A DNA stretch of 14,535 bases, taken from positions 1-14,535 of the forward strand of contig JAEWMH010000106.1 in NCBI GenBank assembly GCA_023393235.1, given 5' to 3'. The translations under genes were made by a program, and so were the position numbers. The stretch is from Bacillota bacterium. Its GTDB lineage: Bacteria > Bacillota > Bacilli > Paenibacillales > NBRC-103111. Positions 7,945 to 14,535 of the stretch are shown piece after piece (positions within the stretch are counted from its first letter, which is position 1; each line of letters opens with the position of its first letter). Below the pieces are notes generated by a model. It saw only the letters and a program-made list of their open reading frames with translations, was not told where the DNA came from and searched no databases.

Positions 7945-8856
7945 ATGAAAAACATGAAGAAACAGGCCATAGCCAAAACCGCAGTTATCGCATCCGTTCT
8001 AATCCTTGCCCTGTCGGGCGGCGTATCCTTGTATTCCTCCGCCAAGGAAGGAATCCAAATCGAGGAAACAAGCCTTCCGGCTGCTGCCCCGCTTGCTTCC
8101 GTTCCCTCCGCGGCTCCTGCCGTTTCCGAACCTGCTGGCGGATCTGTAGAGCTTTCGGCAGATGAACTGGCGGCCATCAAGCAATCCGCCCCGTCAGCAT
8201 ATGAGCACAACGTTTCCAATTACAAGGAATTTCTGGGCACCTTCGATGTTCACCAAACCTACCGGGAACGGCTAAAGGCTTCGCTGCTTGGTGGAAGCAA
8301 AGTGCCGGACCTGCTGACCGCATATGAGTTCGTGTACCAGCAGTTCGGTACCTATCAGGATGTAGAGAAGCTTATCGCAGGCAGGGCATCAGGGGAATCC
8401 TGGCGCTTTCTGTTCCGGGATTATCTGGAGGGGGAAAAGGGTTTTGTTCCCCGCTCCTTTGACCCGGATTACTTGGAGAGCCTGCGGGCAACACCGGGCA
8501 TAACCTCCGACGATATTATGATCGCGGATCAAGTCTCGTTCAAGACAGGCAAATCCGTTCAAGAGCTGATCAACAACAAGATTGCCGGGCAGGACTGGAA
8601 GGAGCAATCCGCCTCTCTCGGACTGGTATTCAGCGGGAAGACGCTGCCGCGGGTTTCCGTAACGGCCCAGCAGTTGGAACAATATACTGCCTCCAAGAAA
8701 ATGACCCGGGATCAGGCTGTGAAAGCCATAGTATTGGCCAATAAGCTGGGGTGGCAGGCGGACGATACAGTCCTGAAGCTGCTGGATGGGGCCACGGATG
8801 CAGCCCTTTACGAAGAGGCTTATACGGCCAAATACGGCATAACAGAACAGCAGTGA
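7945..8856 (+). CDS. Exported helical protein of unknown function, shares a motif with its neighbour
   Basis: This 303-residue protein belongs to no family I can name. It opens with a basic stretch and hydrophobic segment (residues 5-33), a signal peptide or N-terminal anchor, followed by an Ala/Pro/Ser-rich linker (43-66). The rest is predicted largely helical. Residues 124-160 (LLTAYEF, EKLIAGRASGESW) and 191-227 (IMIADQVSFKTGKSVQEL, then KIAGQDWKEQSASLGL) look like two copies of a motif with a helix, a Gly turn, a helix and a G-x-x-W. That motif also occurs once in the preceding protein. A final helical part (240-300) contains MTRDQAVKAIVLANKLGW. No enzymatic signature is visible. Alternative starts are GTG 7939 and ATG 7954. 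It sits 9 bases after the previous stop and 26 bases before the RHS start, so it is probably co-transcribed and may assist export, folding or anchoring of the RHS protein (inference from position). Confidence 0.8.
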   Translation: MKNMKKQAIAKTAVIASVLILALSGGVSLYSSAKEGIQIEETSLPAAAPLASVPSAAPAVSEPAGGSVELSADELAAIKQSAPSAYEHNVSNYKEFLGTFDVHQTYRERLKASLLGGSKVPDLLTAYEFVYQQFGTYQDVEKLIAGRASGESWRFLFRDYLEGEKGFVPRSFDPDYLESLRATPGITSDDIMIADQVSFKTGKSVQELINNKIAGQDWKEQSASLGLVFSGKTLPRVSVTAQQLEQYTASKKMTRDQAVKAIVLANKLGWQADDTVLKLLDGATDAALYEEAYTAKYGITEQQ

Positions 8857-8870
8857 CGATGGAAGATAAT

Positions 8871-8877
8871 GGAGGTG
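8871..8877 (+). promoter_or_regulatory. Strong ribosome binding site of the RHS gene
   Basis: GGAGGTG, a near-perfect Shine-Dalgarno, lies 5 bases before the GTG at 8883. It fixes that start, from which a clean signal peptide is read. Confidence 0.75.
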
Positions 8878-8882
8878 CAACA

Positions 8883-11800
8883 GTGAGATCATGGGGTAGA
8901 GCCATCATTTTAACCGGTTTGCTATTTTTCCTGTCCATCCAGGGGGCTAACGCCGAAACTCTGGAGGAGCAGCTCAATAATCTTATAGGTCCGACCGAGC
9001 AGTACGGCACTATGCTGTCGCCGGTTTATTTGCGCACGAACACGCCCGAAGAAGCGATTAGCCCTCAGAGCGGAGAGTTATCCATCAGCCAGACCGATTA
9101 TGTGCTTCCCGGCCGCAACGGATTGAACGTGGAAATCAAGCGGATCTATAAAAGCGGCTCGTCTAATGTGCAGGAGATGAAAGCGGAGTATGTTAACGGA
9201 GCGTGGGTGGACTATGTATACTCAGACGCCAAAACCACCTCGTTTTACGAGGAGCGGTATAACCTGGGGATCGGCACCCGCTTTTCCTTTCCCAATATGG
9301 AAGTCCGGTTAAACGGTGATGGCACCAGCCACAAATATCTCCATACGGAAAGCGGGGACGTATACCGTCTGAAAGCATCCACGGTGAAGGGGGAGTCCGT
9401 CTTTCTGCCGGAGGGGCAAACCGTCCAGGATGTTGTGGTGAAGGAAACTGCTGAATACAGCAATGGGCAAGCAGATGGCCAGTCCAAATATGTGATGACG
9501 GGGAAAGACGGGAAGAAGACCTATTTTGCCGATGACGGACGAATTATCGGGATCATGGACCGTTATGGGAATACCATCCGGTTCGATTATACGGCCCTTA
9601 CCTATACCATAGACGGAGAGGCGCGGGCCCGGAAGCTGGTCACCTCCATTACAGATACCGTCGGGCGTGTGATTACACTGGAGTATAAGGAGGATGAAGC
9701 CTTTACGGTGAAGCCCATCGGGGACAACGCCTACGGGACTGAATCCTATCTGGCTTCGCAGAATCCCAATAATACCGACTCCGGTGACCTGGAAGGCAGA
9801 TTTCAAGTGATTGTGCATGTTCCGGGCGGGCAAACCATTGTATATGACAAGTCTGCTGTGTCGGTCAACGGCAGCAAGCATGTGCTGCGGACGCGGTTGC
9901 AGCGGGTATATGATCTGGACGGCAAGGTGAAATACCATCTGTGGTATGAGCAGCCGGACCTGGGCTTCACTTATATGAACGGAACAACCTATGCGGCATA
10001 TAACCGTTATGAGAATTTGGTGCAGGTGGATTATGCCAAAACCAACAAGCTTAAACGCTATACATATAATACATATACAAGCAAATTAAATGGCAGCGGC
10101 AGCATGCAGTACCGCAAAGTATTTGAAGAGAAGGAGTTGGTGAAGAAGGGTTTTAACCCATCGCAGAGCAGCTTCCTGGACGGCTTCTTAATGGAGGAGA
10201 AGGACAAAACCTTCTATACCTATACAGGCGAATCAGATGGTTTTGGTACAGTCGGATATATGGAAAACAATCAGGACTACCTCCGAGACACCTACCGGTA
10301 TTACAGCGAAAGCACGGATATCCGGGGGACTATCACTAAGTACACCTTCGATGGCCTTCAGCAGCTGCTGGTGACGGAGAAGAACGGGCAGAATCATAAG
10401 GAGATTGTTACTGCTGAACGGGATGAGATGAAGCTGGTCAAGAAACGGGAAAGTGTTCTCTATGAGGTGGCTGATGGACAATCCGCACCTAACGCTGTCC
10501 GGAAAGTAGAGAATTACCGCTATGACATATACGGCAATCTGACCAACTATACAGGTCCGGAGGCGGAACGGGATGACGCCGGATATCCGGTGAACCAGGA
10601 GCATACGGTCATTTATTCCTACGCTTATGACAAGTTCCATGTGCTGAATCAGAAGACCTGGAAGAAGGACAGTGCCACTACCAGTCAGATCCTTTACGAT
10701 CTGGACGATAAGGGCAATGTGATCAAGGAGACCAAGCTTACCGGGGAGCAAGGGGCTCCTGCGGTCATTACGCTATACAGCCATGATGCCTATGGCAATA
10801 TCGTCAGAAGAGAAGCCAAGCCGGGGGAACAGGGCGGACAGAGCTTCGTTACTGAATACCAATATGGCCTGGACGGGAACGGTACGGATACACAGGGCGC
10901 CTATCTGACGAAGGAGATCGTTCGTTCTAGTGGCCAGGAGATCATAAAAGCGTATGCCTACGATTTTTATTCCGGCAGGACTACTGCACAGTGGGATGGC
11001 AACGGCAACAAAACGTCCTTTGAATATGATCCGTTGGGACGGTTATTCCGGCAGGTTGCTCCCGATCAGACTGTCAAGCAGTATGACTACACGGAGAGCT
11101 CTTACGAAAATACCCGAATTCAATTGACGGATGCCTTGGGGAATGCTTCTCTCTTCGAGTATGATGTGCAGGGCAAGCTTCTTCAGAAGGATGTCCGGGA
11201 AGGGCAAGCTGGAGCATGGAGCAATCAATACAAAGCGGAATATGACGGGAAGGGCAATAAAACCAAGGAAACGGATGCCAACGGACACAGTGTCCGTTAC
11301 GATTATGACAGCCAGTACCGGCTGGTTCAGAAAACCTACTATGAGCAGGATGCGGTGAATAAGGGCGCTGTGACCGTGGTCTATGCGGCTACCGGGGAGA
11401 AGGCGTGGCCTTTATTGGTCACCATAACGGACGAGGAGGGTAATCCCAAGCGGTATTATTACGATGCTTCGCAGAGGCTCGTCAGGCTGGAGGTTACATC
11501 CGACAATGTCAACTTTGAACCTACTCTCTATGCCTATGATTACACAGGCAATAAGGTGGGCGAAACCAACGCCAAGCAGCAAGAAACCATTTTCACCTAT
11601 GACAATTTGGGCAGATTGACAGTGAAGCGGGATGCTCTTGGCAATGAAACCCGCTATACGTATAATGCGCTGAACAAGGAGATCAAGCGGCAGGAGCCTG
11701 GCGGCAGAATGACTGTCACTGAATATGACGGCGCGGGGCGGGTCTCCCTGACGAAGGTATATGCAGAGAACGCACCTGATGTGTATACGTATACTGCATA

Positions 11801-14535
11801 CGAGTATGATGCAGCGGGGAATGTGATCCGGGCCCGGCAAGGCCAAACAGGGGACAGCGGAAATCAGGTTTCTTCCGACGCGGAATACATGTATGATGCG
11901 TTGAACCGGCTGACGGATGAATACCACAAGATCGACGAAACACGCCGCTCCCATACCAGACTGGCTTACGATGCCAACGGCAATAAAGTGCAGGCTGTGC
12001 AATATGCCAATGAGGCTGAGACGAAGTTCCGGGTGTATGATTACCGGTACGATGCTGCCGGACGGCTGGTGGAGGAAAGCGGAGCATACCGCCAGGCGGA
12101 CGGAAACGCAGGAGTCGTGGACTTCGGCTATTACCGGAAGCGGTTCGTCCGGGATGCCGCCGGAAATGTGACGGAGGAACAAAACGCCAACGCCGGTGGC
12201 GGTTATGATGTCATTGCCAACCAGTATAACAACCGCAATCTGGTCATCCGCAAGACAGAGCCATATGCAGGGCAGACCAAAACTACGGTTTACCAATATG
12301 ACAAGACCGGCAAGCGCACATCCGAATCGTTGAGTGTCGGAGGCGCAGCTCTAAACATGGCTTATACTTACGACGGATTGGGCAGATTGATCCGGCAGAC
12401 AGATGCCTTGGGGAATGCAACCCGGTTTGTATACGATGGCTTGGGCAACAAGACCAAGCAGATTGACGCCCGTTACGGTCATCTGCCGGAGAGCCAGGCT
12501 CCGGGTCTGGAGATGGAATATGATGCCAATAACCAGTTGGTGCGCACCATAGCTTTTGACGGCTCGTCCAGAACGGTGATCGGGTACAGGGAATATGATA
12601 CCCGCGGCAATTTGACGAAGGAAGTGGCCGGCGAGGGCTACCGGGCGGACAACCCGGCGCTGTCTCTTGGCAATGCGTATGTCTACGATGCGAATAACCA
12701 AAAGATTAGTGTGACATCCGCTCAGACTGCAGCCGCCAACGCCGCAGGGGGAACGAAGAACATCAGTCAGCGGTTTACCTATGACGGATCAGGCAAAATG
12801 CTGACCATAACGGACGCGCTGAATCAGATCACCCGGTTCACCTATTATGGGAACGGGCTGTTGAAAAGCCGCACGGACGCTGATGGTCTGGAGGAAGCCT
12901 ATGACTACGATCTGACCGGCAAGGCCTACCTGGCCGTAACCAACCGCGCAGGCCAGGTCACCACAACCTACCTGAATATATTTGACAAGCCATACCGGAT
13001 CGTCTATTCCGACGGATCCGAGCAGAGCTTCAGCTATTCGCCCAAGGGAGAGGTGCTGCAAGCCATAGACCAAACCGGTGGCATCAGCTACTACAGCTAT
13101 GATCCGTCAGGCAATCAAACGGAGAAAAAGGAATGGATCACCACCAATGAGGATTATCGTATCTTCAAGGTAACCAAATCGGAATACGACGAAGCCAACC
13201 GCTTGACCGCAGCGGAAACCTTCTTGCAGCAAGCTCCCAACCGTGAGGAAGTAAGCGGAGTTACGAGGTCTGCAGGAGACCGGGTGGAGCACGAATATGA
13301 CAAAGCGGGCAGACTGCTCCGCACCACGGGACCCAATGGCCGGCAAATCGGCATGGAATATGACCGGGCCGGACAAGCCGTTGCCAGGAAGCAGCTGGTC
13401 ACGGAAGGAAATGTGGAAGTGCGCCGTATGGAGTACGACCTTTTGGGACGTAAAACCAAGGATATTCTGCTGGTCACTCCCTCTGATCTCAGCTTGAATG
13501 ACGTACGTCAAGCTCAATATGACGATGAGTATGCGGACCGTCTTCAATCGGCAACCGTGTATGCCTATGACAGAAGCGGCAATATGATCAAGGTGACCGA
13601 CCCTAACGGCTTTGCCGTTAGCTTGACCTATGATCTGGATGGCAAGCTTACGAAAAAGTCCGATCCCATGGGTGCTTGCGTGGAGTATGTCTACGATGGC
13701 AATGGAAACATGATAGAGGAGAAGAATGCCAATGGTATTTCTTCCTATTACGACTTTGACGCGTTGAATCGTCTGATTCGCAAGAAGCAGCCGTCTGCCG
13801 CAGGCGGGCTGGCCGTCACCCGGTATGTATTGGATGCCATGGGCAACCTGGAGAAGGAGATTGCCCCCAATGACTATCGGGCCGCTATGGATACCACATC
13901 CACGGTCCGACAAATGGCCGGCATCTCCTACGCTTACGATAGCGTGAACCATCGCGTGGCCACCTTTACGCCGGAGGGGGAAACGCTGGAGGCTGTACAG
14001 TATGATGCCAAGGGTCTTCCCATCGCCCGGGCGGATGGTCTCCGGTATACCGGGGATTGGTCCACCACCGATGCTGCACGGTTCGAATATGACGGACTTG
14101 GCCGGGTTGTCCGAAAGACGGATGCACGGGGTTATTCCGTTGCCATGGAATACGATGTGCTGGGCCACATGATTAAACAGACCAACGAACGTGGCTATGT
14201 CTCCGTATACACCTATGATCCCGATGGGACATTGGTGGAAACCCAAGCCGCCGATGGGGGAGTCACCCGGTATGACTATGACAAGCTGGGCCGGATGACC
14301 GCGGAAACCGATGCTCTGGGCAACCGCACTTCCTATCAATACAACGCCTTCGGGCAGGTTAAGGAAACCACGGATGCCGACGGATTTTCCATCCGGGTCA
14401 AGACCGACCTGGCAGGAAGCCCTGTATCTTCTGCGGACAAGCGGGGAAGCGAAACGCTGCTCAAGTATGACGGCAGCAGACGGATGACGGAGAAGCGTAC
14501 GCCTCTGGCGCTGGACGACAGCGGCAACATAGACT
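8883..14535 (+). CDS. Secreted RHS/YD-repeat protein (3' partial)
   Basis: I read this frame codon by codon from the GTG at 8883 to the right edge and found no stop and no frameshift, giving about 1884 codons. Residues 1-24 are a Sec signal peptide (RSWGRAIILTGLLFFLSIQ, ANA before Glu25). Residues 60-91 (SGELSISQTDYVLPGRNG, then EIKRIYKS) match the start of the N-terminal domain typical of RHS proteins (DUF6531-like). A first RHS-like element appears near residue 214 (YFADDGRIIGI, DRYGNTIRFDY). From about residue 693 YD repeats are nearly continuous, for example FEYDPLGRL, YTYNALNKE, FVYDGLGNK and FEYDGLGRVV. Such repeats build a large hollow beta-shell, and in RHS, Tc-toxin and WapA-like proteins it encloses a variable C-terminal, often toxic, domain. 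The C-terminal core motif and tip are beyond the window, so toxicity cannot be judged. The only Cys I noticed in the repeat region is near residue 1599. It is the last visible gene of the presumed riboswitch operon. Confidence 0.92.
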   Translation, partial: MRSWGRAIILTGLLFFLSIQGANAETLEEQLNNLIGPTEQYGTMLSPVYLRTNTPEEAISPQSGELSISQTDYVLPGRNGLNVEIKRIYKSGSSNVQEMKAEYVNGAWVDYVYSDAKTTSFYEERYNLGIGTRFSFPNMEVRLNGDGTSHKYLHTESGDVYRLKASTVKGESVFLPEGQTVQDVVVKETAEYSNGQADGQSKYVMTGKDGKKTYFADDGRIIGIMDRYGNTIRFDYTALTYTIDGEARARKLVTSITDTVGRVITLEYKEDEAFTVKPIGDNAYGTESYLASQNPNNTDSGDLEGRFQVIVHVPGGQTIVYDKSAVSVNGSKHVLRTRLQRVYDLDGKVKYHLWYEQPDLGFTYMNGTTYAAYNRYENLVQVDYAKTNKLKRYTYNTYTSKLNGSGSMQYRKVFEEKELVKKGFNPSQSSFLDGFLMEEKDKTFYTYTGESDGFGTVGYMENNQDYLRDTYRYYSESTDIRGTITKYTFDGLQQLLVTEKNGQNHKEIVTAERDEMKLVKKRESVLYEVADGQSAPNAVRKVENYRYDIYGNLTNYTGPEAERDDAGYPVNQEHTVIYSYAYDKFHVLNQKTWKKDSATTSQILYDLDDKGNVIKETKLTGEQGAPAVITLYSHDAYGNIVRREAKPGEQGGQSFVTEYQYGLDGNGTDTQGAYLTKEIVRSSGQEIIKAYAYDFYSGRTTAQWDGNGNKTSFEYDPLGRLFRQVAPDQTVKQYDYTESSYENTRIQLTDALGNASLFEYDVQGKLLQKDVREGQAGAWSNQYKAEYDGKGNKTKETDANGHSVRYDYDSQYRLVQKTYYEQDAVNKGAVTVVYAATGEKAWPLLVTITDEEGNPKRYYYDASQRLVRLEVTSDNVNFEPTLYAYDYTGNKVGETNAKQQETIFTYDNLGRLTVKRDALGNETRYTYNALNKEIKRQEPGGRMTVTEYDGAGRVSLTKVYAENAPDVYTYTAYEYDAAGNVIRARQGQTGDSGNQVSSDAEYMYDALNRLTDEYHKIDETRRSHTRLAYDANGNKVQAVQYANEAETKFRVYDYRYDAAGRLVEESGAYRQADGNAGVVDFGYYRKRFVRDAAGNVTEEQNANAGGGYDVIANQYNNRNLVIRKTEPYAGQTKTTVYQYDKTGKRTSESLSVGGAALNMAYTYDGLGRLIRQTDALGNATRFVYDGLGNKTKQIDARYGHLPESQAPGLEMEYDANNQLVRTIAFDGSSRTVIGYREYDTRGNLTKEVAGEGYRADNPALSLGNAYVYDANNQKISVTSAQTAAANAAGGTKNISQRFTYDGSGKMLTITDALNQITRFTYYGNGLLKSRTDADGLEEAYDYDLTGKAYLAVTNRAGQVTTTYLNIFDKPYRIVYSDGSEQSFSYSPKGEVLQAIDQTGGISYYSYDPSGNQTEKKEWITTNEDYRIFKVTKSEYDEANRLTAAETFLQQAPNREEVSGVTRSAGDRVEHEYDKAGRLLRTTGPNGRQIGMEYDRAGQAVARKQLVTEGNVEVRRMEYDLLGRKTKDILLVTPSDLSLNDVRQAQYDDEYADRLQSATVYAYDRSGNMIKVTDPNGFAVSLTYDLDGKLTKKSDPMGACVEYVYDGNGNMIEEKNANGISSYYDFDALNRLIRKKQPSAAGGLAVTRYVLDAMGNLEKEIAPNDYRAAMDTTSTVRQMAGISYAYDSVNHRVATFTPEGETLEAVQYDAKGLPIARADGLRYTGDWSTTDAARFEYDGLGRVVRKTDARGYSVAMEYDVLGHMIKQTNERGYVSVYTYDPDGTLVETQAADGGVTRYDYDKLGRMTAETDALGNRTSYQYNAFGQVKETTDADGFSIRVKTDLAGSPVSSADKRGSETLLKYDGSRRMTEKRTPLALDDSGNID
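10959..14535 (+). repeat. YD (RHS) repeat array
   Basis: This part encodes dozens of variants of the pattern (D)xxGNxxxYxYDxxGRL, spaced about 20-40 residues apart. Diverged DNA copies are visible: for example GATGCCTTGGGGAATGC occurs identically at 11130-11146 and 12402-12418, both coding DALGN. The repeats continue past the window end. Confidence 0.85.

Noticed and set aside
11130..12418. Direct DNA repeat GATGCCTTGGGGAATGC (two copies) as a mobile-element or recombination site
   Set aside because: Both copies encode DALGN in the same frame within YD repeats, so protein repetition explains them.
11412..14339. Long open frames on the - strand opposite the RHS gene (for example 13107-14339 and 11412-12296)
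   Set aside because: They mirror the biased YD-repeat codons, have no ribosome binding sites and show no domain signature; the + frame is clearly the coding one.

Overview
The window looks like chromosome of a low-to-moderate GC Gram-positive bacterium, most likely a Paenibacillus-type Bacillota. The grounds are strong GGAGGTG-type ribosome binding sites, use of TTG and GTG starts, Sec signal peptides, very large modular exoproteins and a Gram-positive style secreted RHS protein. The assignment is an inference from style; no marker gene is present. All genes lie on the + strand.

Layout: (1) positions 2-2455 hold the 3' part of a large surface protein made of fibronectin type III (FN3) modules with a C-terminal cohesin-like module; its 5' end is outside the window. 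(2) A 338-base intergenic region (2456-2793) contains a very recognisable cyclic di-GMP-I (GEMM-I) riboswitch aptamer, followed by a possible terminator-like expression platform. (3) Positions 2794-6930 encode a 1378-residue secreted protein: signal peptide, carbohydrate-binding-like module, beta-solenoid-like region, PA14 domain, eight FN3 modules and the same C-terminal module as the upstream protein. (4) Two smaller exported proteins without a recognised family follow (6967-7935 and 7945-8856); they share a degenerate helical motif. (5) From 8883 to the window end an uninterrupted frame of more than 1880 codons encodes the N-terminal and middle parts of a secreted RHS/YD-repeat protein. Its C-terminus, where such proteins usually carry the core-closing motif and a variable, often toxic tip, is not in the window.

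The four genes after the riboswitch are separated by only 36, 9 and 26 bases, and I see no terminator between them. The simplest reading is one transcription unit in which c-di-GMP sets expression of a PA14/FN3 adhesin-like protein, two small exported helper-like proteins and a giant RHS protein together. That would link the motile/sessile second messenger to deployment of a surface RHS system. It is the most interesting hypothesis here and rests on the aptamer (clear) plus operon continuity (inferred).

I saw no RNA genes other than the riboswitch, no CRISPR array, no insertion sequence and no integrase.
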